Assembly (NCBI GenBank): GCA_944990035.1
Contig: CALYLX010000126.1
Coordinates: 2,542,001 to 2,606,000, forward strand
Source of the DNA: Clitopilus passeckerianus
Taxonomy: Eukaryota > Basidiomycota > Agaricomycetes > Agaricales > Entolomataceae
Length of the DNA stretch: 64,000 bases
Direction: 5' to 3'
Part shown: one piece after another, positions 36,982 to 49,359 of the stretch
Position numbering within the stretch: position 1 is the first letter of the stretch
Layout: every line of letters starts with the position of its first letter
Made by a program: the position numbers and the translations under genes
The notes under the pieces: model-generated
Databases searched by the model: none
What the model was told of the DNA's origin: nothing
The model's input: only the letters and a program-made list of their open reading frames with translations

Positions 36982-39900
36982 ATGGAGCAAGACGCGACTG
37001 AAAGGACCAAACGCGGTCCAGGACGCCCGAAAGGGACCAAGAATAGGAAAGGCGCCCCTTCCGCGACCGGAAGGCCCGTTGGCCGACCTGCAAAGGCCAG
37101 GGTGGCAGCATCGAGCACGGCTCCAGGTGAGTGTTGGCAACCTTATTCAGTCCACGCAGCGCTGACAGCTGCTTCCATCAATCAGACGCCCATAACAAGG
37201 CTGTCGAGGCCTCTTGCCAGCCAATCACGGCTCCTGGTACGTTCACGCACGTGTAAGAGCAACCAAACGAGATTCTGATCCATCCCACCTACAGACAACG
37301 AGCCTGGCACAACTCCCTTGGCTCAGCATGCCCCAGCAGCCTCGCCACCTGTTGTAGTGGCCGAACCTTTGCCAAATGCACCAAGCGCGGCCGTTGACAA
37401 GCGCCCTGACAAGCGCTTGTCTCGTGCTCAGACTGGATCAGGCAGCGAGTCTCGCGACTCATCTCCTGCTATTTATCCGCCTCGAAATACAAGGCAGATA
37501 TCGCTCGAAGGTATGTGATCACTCAACATATGTTCGAAGGCCTCCTGACTAACAAACCTAGGGTTTTCTCTTCTCATTCGCGTGCTACCAGCGTCGCCGC
37601 AAGTGAACGCCATGGCACACCTACTGAACTACCATGTATGTTCTCTGGTAAAATTGACACTCTTACATTCTAATAATATATCTTAGTAACAAACCAAGCA
37701 AATACCACGACTGGAGAGAAAGGAAAGAGGCCGGCAACTGCCAATAAGAGCACGATGGAAGGGAGAGATCTCACAGAAGAGCCGGCCAATCCAGGTATGT
37801 TCATTTCACTTTATCGAAGATATATAAGCATGCTAACACCTATTTCCTACCCAGAACTCAATGTAGTCGACCCCAGGCTACGTGACAAAGACGTACGGCA
37901 CGAGCATCGCGCTTTCGGCACCAGTGAGTTGCATTTCACTATTTGCTTGGATTTTGACGCTAACCGTTGCTCAGCAGGAACACCAGCAGCTCCAACAAAC
38001 CAGAGGAAGTTACATCCGCTGCCGGATGTAACTTCTAGACTCCACCGGAGCCGGTGGAGCTCACTTGCGATTTCTACGATTTCGATGATTTCGACGGTGG
38101 GTTGGACCAGGATTTGGGAGTGGGTGGCACGGATGCCTTTCAGGGCGAAGGAGAGGACAGAGAGGACGAAGCAGACAACTTCGGGACCCTCCCAGACGAC
38201 GACGAGATGTCTCCCGCAACGAGCAAACAACCGAACTCGACGCTACCCCACTGGCTCAAATCCAAATACAAGGAAATCTGCACCCACCTCCGTGAGGAGG
38301 CCGACAGGAACCGTTCCAAGCAGCCATCCTGCTATGAGAACGGATCGTTCTTCATTCGGCCAAAAAATCCGCTCTTCAAGGCCGCACGCATCTTTCAAAT
38401 TGAACCCGAGATCTTCTATGAACCTACCTGGTTCGTATGGCTTCCGCATTTCTTTGTCGACAACCAGAGCATCCCGTGCCCAGAGTGTCGCAAAGCTGGG
38501 CGAACAGCTGGGAATCACATACCTGTCGCATTGCAGCTCAACGGCTGGACGGATTCGCCTCGAAGAATTGTTGACATTGACCAGAACATCTATATCATCG
38601 GGTACCGATATAAGTGCGGACGCTCGGAATGCAAGAAGACTTATCAAAGCTGGTCACCCGCCCTCCTCGATGCCCTTCCCCTGCTGTTGCCTCACAATTC
38701 ACATTCTACCTCACTCATCGTTGCGGTGTTACCGACCGCCTGATTGCTCTCCTTCGATCCAGCTTTCAACGCGGTCATGGGCCATCTCCCTTTGCGGCCA
38801 TGATTCGTACATTCTACATTCGTCGCCATGAAAAACTCCAGCTGCTGTACTACGAGCTCGTGAAAAGTCGGATGGAAACTGAGTCCATAAGAGGACTGCT
38901 AGTGCAGCATCCCCGGTTTGGGCTGTGGAATGACCGTGCTAAGTATGCAGGTTACGTCCCCTCAGGGCGCTACTTTGGAGATCTCTACAATGCATTTATG
39001 GAAAGACATGCATGCGAGATCGACCAACATATGGCAATGCTGTCTTGCCGGATACTGACGATAGACCACAGTTTCAAGGTATGAACCTTTCTCCAACACA
39101 TCATATGGGTGCTTATCAAGGTGCTCGTTGTTTTCCAGGTTCGAAGCACATCGGGAAGGTGAACGGCGAGCCCGTTTTTGGTGCTCTACATACCGGCATC
39201 AATGAGTACAACGAGGTTCGAACCATGACCCTCACTCCCACAAAGGCCCACAACCAGTTCATGCCGGCATTGGCAACCATTCCTCACTCTCTTCGAGAGT
39301 ATGGCCATGATGATATTGAACTGGTCTTCACAGATAATGTTCGGGGTGACAAGGCAGAGCTCGAGAAAGTGTTTCCGTCTCTTCGTCGTGATGTCAAGCC
39401 TATACCGTCATCGACTACACTGGATGCCCTTGTCATACCTTTGGACTGGACAATCGTTATTCTGGAGTCATCATTCCAGATCACCTTCCAGATGAATCTC
39501 GTAATGGAGCAGGTTAGTCGGCTTGGAGATGGAGAATACTTTGATGTGGGGATGGACATGGAATGGCCGGTCGATGAAGGAATCCAGGGTTACGTTGCCG
39601 TTGTTACACTTGTTGTGGATAAGAAGATTTATCTTATTTGTGTAAGCTGCATTGACTGCAACTATGTTCATCAATTAAATACTTTATAGCTTTCAAAACT
39701 TCCTCTTACAGCCACTGGATACCTCAACCCTCCCTCAGCCTTGCTGGCCTTGCTTCGAAGCCCTCGGATCCGAAAATACGGTGTCCATATTAAAGCTGAC
39801 TTCACCCGGCTTTTCAAAAACTGTGGGTTTGACACAAAACGTGACATCCCTCCATTTTCTGGAGCCATTGAGCTTGGCGCTATGGCCCATGAACGCAACC

Positions 39901-42417
39901 TGACTCAAAGATCCAACACCTCTCTGCAGGATCTTGTTGGCATTCTGTTGAAGCGATACATTTCCAAGAATGAAACTGTTCGCATTAGTACAGCCTGGGT
40001 TGAGGATGAACTATCCAGTGATGCAATTCGGTATGCAAGCCTTGACGGATATGCAACCTGGACCCTCCAAGAGCACATCACCAGTGTGGCCTCACAGCGT
40101 CCCATATCCCTTGACACCCCTCCTGGCACTCAGGTGAAGTTGCTCTCACGGGATGGCTCTTCTGTTGTGGCCATTGGCTACGTTGCACCAGATCGTGCAA
40201 GCGTCAAGAAGCACAATGGTGTGAACGTCACCCGCACCCGCACTCTCATCAATATTACGGCCATTATCCAACCTGCATACCTGGTCCGAGGTGCCCTATT
40301 ACCCTCGAAAGCGGACACAGCTATCTCTGAAGTGGCTCAGCCTCTTCCTTACCGGATGCTCTGTGATATGCGGGATGTTCAAATAGCACTTGGTATTGCA
40401 CCTGTTCGTGATTTACCCCGCTGCCCCCTTCCACCCCACCCTTACACTCCCAACCATGATCCCTACTCTGATCCTATTGAAGGTATTGAGCCCCATCCTG
40501 ATCCCTCCTTATTATCTGAGGAGGAGAGTATGGATGATATTGAGCGGCTTCAATGGCCAGCATTGATCAGCCACGATGCGGAGACCGAGCAGTTGACAGC
40601 ATCATCAGCTGCTGATCCTGCAGCAATGTCTCTGGCAGACAAATACATCCCGGCTGCCCTTGCCACTACTGCAGCTACCGTCTCTGGTCTCTACTCAGAC
40701 CCAGAGTTACGCTCACGAGTGCTCGGGGACATTTGGCATCTTATGGATCAGTTCAAGATTTCACGAACTCATGGTCTGCGTCATGCCTTTGCCCGGGCTC
40801 TTCGTGATGCTATTTTCATTCCGGACCCAGAGGATAAGGCTGCAGTAGAGCGGTTCTTAGCTACTCAAGGTATCACCTGGGATCAGATGGTTCTCTGGAA
40901 GTCCAACTGGGTCTGGAAGCGTGTTCGACGGTTTGTCCCCCGGGCCGATGTTCTAGCTCCTCGAGTTGCACAGGTCATCCGTACCTATGGACCACTTGTT
41001 GATGCGACAACCAGTCAGCCACTTTTCAATGAAGCATCATTCTTGAAGGCAAAGAACATCCTTGAGAACATCCATGCGGGTTACTATTCTGACCCATGTG
41101 GAGTCAAACTCTACACTCCCGATCGCAAAGACAAGTTTGGTCTTCAACTCTATCACTGTCTTCGGGGCACAAATGGAGTTGAGGGTGGGGTGCACCAGAA
41201 CATAGCAAGGCGCTTTGGCTCATATTGTGCCTCACCGCAGTTTGCAGCCAACCTCCTTCGTGATTACTGCAGTCATCACAACCTTGTAGTAAGTACTGTT
41301 ATCCTTACAAGCTTAGTACAGTGGCATTCTAAACTACTTAGGTTGGGACTCTAAACCGCACAGGAAAGCCGTTTCAAGGATCATTTGATATCTGGACTCG
41401 GAACCACCTTGCAGACCTTATCGATGTTACTCGAGACATGTTTGACCCAACTACCCTGGAACCTTCTCTTGTTGGGTGGGTCAACGGTACTAACTACCGA
41501 CCATCCCGGGAGACCTTTGGTATTCTTCCTCTGTCTCCTGCTTCCAAACAAACCCTTGGTATGGACAGCTTTTCCGTTCAGCATGCCAAAGACAACAAAA
41601 TCCGCCACTATAACCTTGCTATACAACAAGAAACTCGGTTTGCTGTTCTCCCCGTCCACACCCAAGAGGAACGTGCTTTGTTCAGAGAGTTCCTCAGGCC
41701 GGATGGTCCCTTTACACATGGTTTAAAGCCAAATTGGATAACATTGACCGCTCAATGGTCTGCAAAATCTGACGGAGTAAAAGTGTTCTACAAGGTATGT
41801 CTATGTAGTACTTGAACATACGTTGATAGTACTAACTAAGTGCTCCATATTTGTTCCATTAGCTTCCTGAACACTTGAAGAACTTCTATAAATCATGGTT
41901 GGAAACAAGAAATGAGAAGAACAGCTTCGAACCCTATCGTGCTACATTCCAGCAAGTTGCCTCTAATCTTACTCCAGACCGCTCTGCTATCCCACCTATC
42001 CCAATTGCTGAGCGTACTCTGGTTGCTGCTCAAATCACGGCTCTCCCGCTACCACGTCCAGCTATACCCGCTGACTGGACAATGATCAATACATCCAACC
42101 CACCGGCAGAGCAGAGTGGACCTAGAAGCAGCACTGGTAGTCAGGCTCCGACTGCACTTGTGTTCAAGAATTCTTCAGCGCACCGTTTCCAACAAACCCT
42201 GCCAGTGGCTGCAGGGTCAGCATCCTCAGGCTCTCGTGACAAGGGGAAGAAACGGGCTCAACCAAGTGATTTTCATCCAGGTCCAAACTTGGGCCTATCA
42301 CGGGTGATGTACCGCAAGCCCCGAACTTGTCTTTGCTGTGGCGGAGACAAATGTAAGGGGAGAGGCGGAGAACACTACTGTCCAAACTTTGCTGGCTCCA
42401 GTGCAAGCGGTTCATGA
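36982..42417 (+). pseudogene. Exo-DDE transposase gene of copy 2 (about 1640 codons, small frame breaks)
   Basis: Ten exons by splice signals: 36982-37126, 37186-37236, 37295-37510, 37562-37635, 37687-37794, 37855-39078, 39147-39641, 39690-41288, 41342-41794, 41863-42417. Parts, with approximate residues: AT-hooks GPGRPKG/GRPVGRP (1-40); zinc-ribbon-like CPECRKAG and CGRSECKK (about 440-500); putative D1 in TIDHSFK (602); NGEPVFGALHTGINEYNEV; D2 in VFTDNVRGDK (670); DEDDy exonuclease DMEW (743), ADFTRLF (810), YASLDGYA (887-891); a helical region; putative catalytic E in RGTNGVEGGVH (1270); C-terminal CCHC-like knuckle. Frame breaks: a T missing at 37564-37567 and two bases missing at 38039-38040 (both intact in copy 1), plus the shared CCCC at 38678-38681. 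From 38682 to the end the frame is intact, so D1 to the C-terminus is undamaged here. Confidence 0.82.
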
Positions 42418-42667
42418 AGGTATGTTTGATATTTCTGTCTGTGTAGGTGTTCAAGTGCTAATTCTGACTCGGAAAACATTTTGCAGTCTACGAAACGCAT
42501 TCCGATACTCAATTGCAATATAATCAATACTTTTCTTTGGTAAGGCTACCCGTTCACTGATTTCCTGCCGATTTCTTTGGTCTCGTCGGGCTGGTGGTTG
42601 CTACGATACGGTAGTACATGTACCTCATCAATTAATTTCCGTTCTCCCTCGCTCCATCGGCAATTAA

Positions 42668-44595
42668 TTAATTAATTTTTTCGAAACGCTTCGCGAACCC
42701 CCAACTATAGTTAAAGTGCCTCAGGAAGTGTGGTAACAGTTTCATTTCAGCCTTTAGACGGTATACCGCACTGTGTTCTTGATCCTTGTAGCAGCGCTGC
42801 ATGATTTGGATTCAGTTGGCGATTAATCACGAACGACGACGCTGAAACAAACCTTCAAATAGTTGAGAACCTGTTCCTTGTATACGCAGTTATCGAGAAC
42901 TTGCAGAAGCGTCCTCCGTTCAATGTCCGATGACTGGGATAGCTCCATGTCCTCCAAGAGTTTATGATAGGTCTTGGAATCAGACCTGATGACCGCCTCC
43001 AGGTAGATCCTAAGAGCTTGGTCGGTACCAGCCTGTCGAAGATGGCGGAACGTCTCATCCTTCAATTCGAGCCAGTATAACCAATCAGGAGTGAAATCTC
43101 CTAAAGCAGTCACGGCGAGAATGTTCTTGAGAAGACATCGAGTTATACGGGCGGCAGCCTCTTGTCGATCGAGGAAAAACCGTTGTGAGCGACTTTTGTC
43201 CGCAAGGAAGTCACCGAAGGAGGCATGGTAGAAACGAAGCGGCTGGGCCTTTGAATCTCGGGGGACAGGGACGTGTACAATTGAATGTAGGTTGATCAGG
43301 TGGCGATAGATGTTGTGATAATCCACGTAGAGGACACGCTCTACAAAGGGCACAATGCTATTCCCCAGATGTATGCCTGTGTTTCCATCCCATACATCCC
43401 GGATGTTGCTCTGAATAAATGCAAAAACGTCCATTGCGACTTCGTATGAGGAGGGTGCTATAGAAGAAAGTATGTGGATATAGAGCGCGTCGAGTTCTGC
43501 ATAAGGTGCATCTTTTCCAGGGCCCTTCACGCCCAAGACGACTTCTAGACAATTGCGAGGGTCATTATGGGGTGCACGAAGGTAGTTCATGACAGTCGAT
43601 GCGTAGATGAATTGACCGGAAGACTTCTTCACGATAGTTTGGATAGCTTCTTCGGACGGCCACGCCTCGTCATCCATTGTGTGCGCTTTCTTGACATCTT
43701 CGAAGGTAGTTCGAACATAAAGCTCGACATCCTGCTCTGGTTTAACCCTCTCATCCAATACAACCCGAGAAGTCAACAGACTAACGTTCTGTTTATCAAA
43801 TGCGTGCCGGATTTGTTGTTCTGGGCGGCTGGTGACGAAAAGAACGAGAGGGACGTCGGTTTGATCTAGCAGTTGCGTGAAGGCTGTCAATATTTCCTGT
43901 TGTGCCCCCTCTCCGGAGCATTCGTCCAATCCGTCGATGACGACAACCTTGGGAGGTCCTTGATGAGGGGATGGACTTGCTGAGAGAAGTGGGCGAAGTA
44001 TGAGCTCCTGCATTTGAACAGCCAAAGTTTTCTTGAAGATCAGAGGGTCGTCCGCAATGGCTTTTTCGAGCTGAGATCTGGCATGAGGGAAGGAATGAAG
44101 TAACTGATACGCAATGGTGGGAAGGAGGTGTGTCTTTTCGTTTTGACCTTGGGCTGTGTGCGAGAAGAAGAAACTGGCCGCCAATACGCCTTCGATATCC
44201 CACTGTTCCGCTATCGTTTGAGCAATGGCTGTTTTGCCTGCCCCTGCTGGACCTTTCAACCACATGATAGGTCGAGAATGTCGTCGTTTGGGACGGGTTT
44301 GGAACCATCGTTTGATCCTGCCCAAGATACTAATGCGAGTCTTGGGGTGGCATTTGGGGGCATCAAAGCGACCTCCATAATTATGAAGAGCGCTTGGGAC
44401 GACGTTGTCTTGTAAAGCATTGAGCCAATCTAAAAAAGCGGAGCGGTTTTCGTTGAGTCGCGGTGTTTGAAACTGATTAACAACTCTTCACATACCCTTG
44501 TCTGCCTTCAAGCCAGCAGTATTTTCATGGTAGTTTACAGAGTGGATGAACCGACTCTCAGTGACAACAACGTCTGCTCCAGCAAAATCTGGCAT
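42668..44595 (-). pseudogene. NACHT NTPase 3 (NLR-like), last exon split by transposon copy 2
   Basis: Exons 44496-44595, 42853-44429 and 42721-42796, the last continuing into the transposon to a stop at 42668. The N-terminal exon begins MPDFAGADVVVTESRFIHS, ending NYHENTAG (shared short module). Then come ALHNYGGRFDAPKCHPKTR, Walker A GPAGAGKT (about residue 92), Walker B VVVIDGLDEC, LFVTSRPEQQIRHAF, SGQFIYASTVMNYL, FYHASFGDFLADKS and the end block DNCVYKEQVLNYLK. The last exon starts Arg-Cys-Tyr. After KLLPHF the reading frame crosses the target duplication into the terminal repeat, adding about 18 foreign residues. The original last 20-odd codons sit at 36558-36633. The NACHT core is intact, so a slightly altered protein could still be made. 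I class it as interrupted. Confidence 0.87.
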
Positions 44596-46401
44596 TCCCA
44601 ACGAAGTTGGTTGGCGGAAAACCCGCCTAGTAGAGACGCGTTTCCACGCTTTAAATAGAGGCGCTCATCGCAAAGCGCCTGTATGGGCTTCACACCAGTC
44701 ACTGGGGGACAAGGCACCGGCTGTGTCAATGTGCAAGCAAGCGAATAACAGAGGGGAACGATCCCGAGCCTGGAACGATCATTAACGATTACCACCCTAG
44801 AATTTATAGAGACCTCTCAGGCTTTCATGATCAAGTATCTTGTATTTTTCTCGTTGCTACGAAGGAGTATGCTTAACGTTTGCACGAGACCCCAGCAATA
44901 CGTGACGGTGGTTTGTGGAAGAGACGGAAGTGGAAGCTGTGGTCGCTGAAAACGTTGTACGGGTCAAGTATTTTCTCGTTCGGTCATCAATTCAAAGGTT
45001 ACGGCAACTTTCATCCAATCAATGTTCAGGATCGAAGGACCGCGGTTACCTGGCTAGACCCCGAAGCCAATGATTCCCTGGCTGAGCAACTGGTCGTAAA
45101 AACATTCCTCTATAGGTCATCCATCGAATCATTGGTAGAGTATTCATTCAAGTCCCCTGGCAAGAGTAGCGGAACTGACCATGCGAAATTTACGTATCAG
45201 CTCGTCAAATTGAAAACCCCGAGTGCAAATTCTCAGCGGCCGCCCGGAGGGAATGGATTGTAGGCATGAGGTGCTCACTGCGCAAGCTTCATTCATATCG
45301 AGAACCCTGAAATTTGAAAAGAGGATTGACGATAGCGACCACAAGGTCCGGACCGTAGCGACGTTTAATAAGATAGCATTCCGTGATGCATGGAGGCCCA
45401 CTTCACGCACAGGGTCATTACGATCTGAAAAGTTCTTTGACTCACCATTGGAAAATAAAAGAATGACATAAAATTTACCCGAGATTACTTGAGAGTGTGT
45501 ATATCTCATTCTAAATAATAGCTGGTTTTGTCCTAAAGCCAAGTCCCGAAACGTCGATTGTCGCTCTTAATGCTTTGCGTAGAGCAGCCATAATTGGATG
45601 TTATCGCCTGAACCCAATCTGATTGATACACGTTGGTTCAAAATATTCAATTTCAGCAAGAATTTCAGAGGAGGCTGGCTTCCTAGTATTCTTTGACGAG
45701 GTCGATATTGATAGCAATGCATCGCGCGTACAGAAAGGAGCCGACAAAAATGCTTTCATGTAGAAACGGAACAGCTTGGCTGGGGAAATGAAGCGCGTGG
45801 TCTGGTCTGGTTCTTGTACCTGGTGACATGGCTGAAAAAAACGGTGATTCGGCCGACTTGAGCTAGAGGAATGTCCATACTGCTCACCACGAGGTATCGA
45901 AAATTTTGGGCCTCGTAGCTTCAATAGTACACTGCATCGAAGATAGGTGTTCGCTGGGTGTTCGCTGGGCGTTCTCTATTGGAGACAGGTTTCAAGTAAG
46001 CGAGGGGCTACCTTGGTGTGGGGATGTATCGCGGCTTGCGTATACTACGTCAACGAGGGAGTGGGAGAGGCGCCTTCTAGGTATTGGATGGTTTATTTGA
46101 CAAGGCCCACCCGGCAGAGCTCAGACCCTTTGCTACTTGACACGGCTCATAGGATGGCACAGGATCAAGCGAGGGCGGTGTGTACGGCGGCACCATTTCA
46201 AATGCCGTCGTAACTAACAACCTCTTTTTGAGCGTCCGGTATACGCAGGGAATCAACTTTAGATAATTCTGGGGGAGTCCTTAAAGCTTGGATCCAACGA
46301 ATCATGGTCAGGTCACATATATTTCCTATCCTCTATCTTCGACAAATTACAAATAGACGTATTTCTCCCTAAATGTACCCATGTCGATAGCTCTGTCTTG
46401 A
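44596..46401. other. Long intergenic stretch without a supported gene
   Basis: About 1.8 kb between NACHT gene 3 and the secreted Lys/Ala-rich gene. Open frames on both strands (for example 45144-45542 minus, 45601-45924 minus) lack motifs. A short tandem GTGTTCGCTGG occurs at 45946-45968. Nothing else is supported. Confidence 0.35.
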
Positions 46402-47415
46402 CTAGTACACGTATTCGCCAAATAACTCCTCCAGAAGCGCTCGTGTGGGGTGCACCAAGAAGTGGTCATTTTCACCCGCGTGGCCAGGGCCTCTCGACTG
46501 GTCGTGTGCGATCACTCCCATGTGCTGGTGGTTACCTCCTACATAACCAAGACCTGTCAGTGTCGCATACCACACATTGAAGGGGGGAACGTACCGTGGC
46601 TCTGGGAAATAATCCTGGCTGGTTCGGCTTTGTGATCCTTCTTCATTTGAGAATGAGATGTGGCCGGGGAAAGTGGGTGCTCATGGCCAGTGCCAGTCAT
46701 ATGGGGAATGGGACGGTGGCTTCCATCCGCTCCGGGAACGGCATGTGGGTTGTTGTTGAATTGCTTGCCGAACCGCTGTGCCCGACGTTAGTCTCAAATT
46801 ACTCGAAAGGCCATCACCACTTACGTCGCCACTGGCATTCTTGATATGGGATGCGAAGTTCGCTTTCCGAACATCCTTACCGGTGTAAGTACGTGCGGGC
46901 TTGGTACCCCCAGCCGGGATGTGGAAATTAGCAGTCCTCGCAGGTAAACCAGTCGTCTTCTTGTGTTCCGCTCCCGCAGCCTTGAGCTGGTTGTGCTTGG
47001 CTTGAGACGCTGCTTTGAGCTCAGTCTTTTTGGCGGCGGCTGCAGCGTGGCCGGCATGTTCAGCAACTGCTTTATGCGCAGGTGTCTTCGCAGTCTTCTT
47101 GCCGACTGATTTGTTCAGCTCCGTGATAGCCTTCTGGCCTGCTTTATGGACCTCCGCCTTCGCAGCTGTCTTGCGCTCTTTTCGGGCAGCTTTATTGGCC
47201 GCCTTCTTCGCAGCAATAACTCGCCTTACTAGCCGGTAGTCATCGTAGATGTCGGAGCGCGCGGCAAGCCCAAGGGAGCCCCCTGCGTAGGCAACGTCGT
47301 CTCGTAATGAAAGGCTCGGACCGACGTCTTCCTGCCTTCGTTCAATACTATCCAGCGGCGCGGCGAATGCGGTGCTGACAGCAAGGAACAGGGCGCTGAG
47401 CGTGGAGAGACGCAT
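46402..47415 (-). CDS. Secreted Lys/Ala-rich protein of unknown function
   Basis: Three exons (46825-47415, 46595-46775, 46402-46553) join in frame to about 307 aa. A clear signal peptide MRLSTLSALFLAVSTAFA precedes APLDS and a dibasic site (ERRQ), which suggests Kex2-type processing. Residues about 65-150 are an Ala/Lys-rich helix-prone stretch (KKAANKAARKERKTAAKAE, HAGHAAAAAKKTELKAASQ). A mixed region (FHIPAGGTKPARTYTGKDV) and a His-rich C-terminus (HPLSPATSHSQMKKDH, GGNHQHMGVIAHDQ) follow, ending LLEELFGEYVY. I recognise no domain. It could be a cell-wall or secreted effector-like protein. The junction phases and the coding look of exons 2 and 3 support the extended model over a read-through of intron 1. 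Confidence 0.8.
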
Positions 47416-48461
47416 CTGTAGGCATGTATCGTGAGCGACAGTTATTCGACGACAGGATCGCAGCTTACATTCGAGATCAGTCAGGTCGTGAGGTCGTAAG
47501 TGAGAGGTTTAGAGGATAGTTCTGTGATCCAATTCCAACAAGACCAGCTTGTGGAAGAGGTATGTAGACCAGCTGAGGAATCAAGTCATCACATCACCAG
47601 GTTTATATACCATTTCCGCTCGACCTGCCAAACCTGTGTCGCACATTTTAATTATCCGGATAGAGTTTGCATCAGGAAATTGTCTTAATCTTCAAACAGA
47701 ATCTCCCATTCGTCGTGAGGAACCGTCTGATGCAGGTCGTCTTAGCCAACCTTCACGCTTCAGCTAGCGCCGCACTAGTCTCCAAACAGATCTCACATAG
47801 CGTCGCACATGAAATGCTTTCGTTCAATTCGAGTTTGGGCCTGCCGCCTGAGAGCCCCTGAGTTCAGGGCAGTCCATGTCAAGAACCGAACTATAATCCG
47901 AGTCTGTAGAATGCCCCAACCCTAGTGATTGACAGTTCCATTTCTCGAACCTCCGTACAACCGTTAGATTCATCGAAAAACTAGAACGCATCCTCACTCA
48001 CGGGTGGAACTTACACCCAGCAAAGGGTATCCCGGGAGTTTGAACACCACCGGTTCGTCCTTGAGTTCTTCGTTAGGTCGTTTCTTTGCAAGTGAGCATA
48101 ACAGCATGGCGGTCGTTGCATTGAGATAGCACCAAAACGCGTTTCAATTCTGCTTGGCCCTTTCCGCCCGCATCTTTCGGGCAGGAGACTTGCAAGGGTT
48201 TTGTATCCTAGCCTCTAAACCGACGCTCATGAGGAACGTTGCTGAATCCGCCGAGGACTTGAAGGGGTACAGGACTATGCGTCTCCTTACGACGTGATGA
48301 TGGATAAGTGAAAGATGGACAGATGAAAGATGGATAGCTGATTGGCGGGGTGCCGTAACCTGATCCTGCACAGCATGCCTGATGGGCCCCCTTGCCAGAT
48401 TCCATCCTATAAGGCTTTGCAAAGCGCATTGTAGGGTCGAACACCATACATTCTACAAATC
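47416..48461. promoter_or_regulatory. Divergent intergenic region
   Basis: About 1.05 kb between two divergently transcribed genes, so it should contain both promoters. Near 48306-48345 the unit GAAAGATGGAYAG is repeated in tandem. No core element could be placed with confidence. Confidence 0.35.
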
Positions 48462-49193
48462 ATGTCCAGTGACCTCGCCTCCTCTGTCCGATCTCTGGAC
48501 ACCACGAGTACTCTTGAACTCCTCTCCGACGCTACCTTTGACACCGATCATCTTGACGATCTTGTCGCCGCTTACTTGTCTTCCTGCCGAGCTTCACCCG
48601 CACGAACAAGTGAATACACTTCGTTCATACTCGGCCTTGAGGCTAGCGGAAAACTCCCAAAAATCACTATCACCCGTGGTGATGGCGCCTCGTACGAAGA
48701 GACCTTCGCAGCGTTGACGCGACGGGACATCTTTGAGGCCATCCGAGATCTTCTCAATGCCGATAGCGATCACCAAGTTCACGCAGAAAACCCATATCTC
48801 ATCGCTGCGCTTGTATCTGGTACTTCAATGAGATCCGGACTGTGTTCATGTTCAGACCAGACTGCAAACATCACACAAGGGTTGCAACTGGATCCGTATA
48901 ACGATGGAACGCCAGATGCGGGAAAGATCCAGATCCGAGCCATCCATGCACTCCTCGCTGTATTAACAGCCGGCGATAAGTATAAACGATATACCGAAGC
49001 GGCTGGGGCTATCCAAAACCTGAAGGACAATGGAGTTGTGACGGATGAGAACGGGAAGAAACTGCTGGATGTGAGTTCTTTCGGCAATTAAAGAGTTGCA
49101 TCCAACTAATATCTTGTGCAGAGTGCCCTCACCCATGTTAAGGCTGGACAAGCGTTGTCGTCAGAAGCGGCCTGGCGCCTGATCTTTCCCTAA
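48462..49193 (+). CDS. Conserved-looking hypothetical protein, two exons
   Basis: Exons 48462-49070 and 49122-49193 (intron 49071-49121) give about 226 aa. The sequence is soluble and helix-rich: an N-terminal Ser/Asp-rich segment (SVRSLDTTSTLELLSDATF), a core AAYLSSCRASPARTSEYTS and RRDIFEAIRDLLNADSDHQ, and near the end IQIRAIHALLAVLTAGDKY. A CSCSD cluster lies mid-protein. No signal peptide, membrane helix or known motif is visible. Good codon-level openness and a clean splice support a real gene. It shares a promoter region with the secreted Lys/Ala-rich gene. Function unknown. Confidence 0.75.
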
Positions 49194-49359
49194 TTGCTAA
49201 CGCCATGTACCTCGTAGCAAATCACTGTAAAGTATGCAAGTACTACTAAAGATCTGTAACCGCAAGGATGTAAATTATTCAATAAATGTTAGGAGACTCA
49301 GTACAACGCAAGTATTCTGAGACATGAGAATATATGGCCTGTGTCCCTGGAGCCGAAAT

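Larger units (their letters stand above)
36626..42728 (+). mobile_element. Exonuclease-DDE DNA transposon, copy 2 (element 36634-42720)
   Basis: 6087 bp, from GGCACTTTAACTATGGCTGG at 36634 to ...CTATAGTTAAAGTGCC at 42720, with a perfect 8-bp target duplication TCAGGAAG at 36626-36633 and 42721-42728. Without its extra 152-bp terminal duplication it is 5935 bp, the same length as copy 1. By eye I found two substitutions and a handful of 1-2 bp indels between the copies, so they are very young relatives. Orientation is opposite to copy 1, with 21.9 kb between them. The insertion point lies inside the last coding exon of the minus-strand NACHT gene 3. Confidence 0.95.

Noticed and set aside
36889..37278. 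Longer N-terminus for the transposase beginning MFRLTTNLGNEE
   Set aside because: That ATG lies within the duplicated terminal region, and the downstream ATG at 36982 starts just before the AT-hooks. The longer form is possible but not needed.
37924..37974. 51-base segment with GTGAGT...CAG borders in the transposase gene, considered as an intron
   Set aside because: Its length is a multiple of three and it contains no stop, so the frame continues either way. I left it undecided and did not count it as a break.
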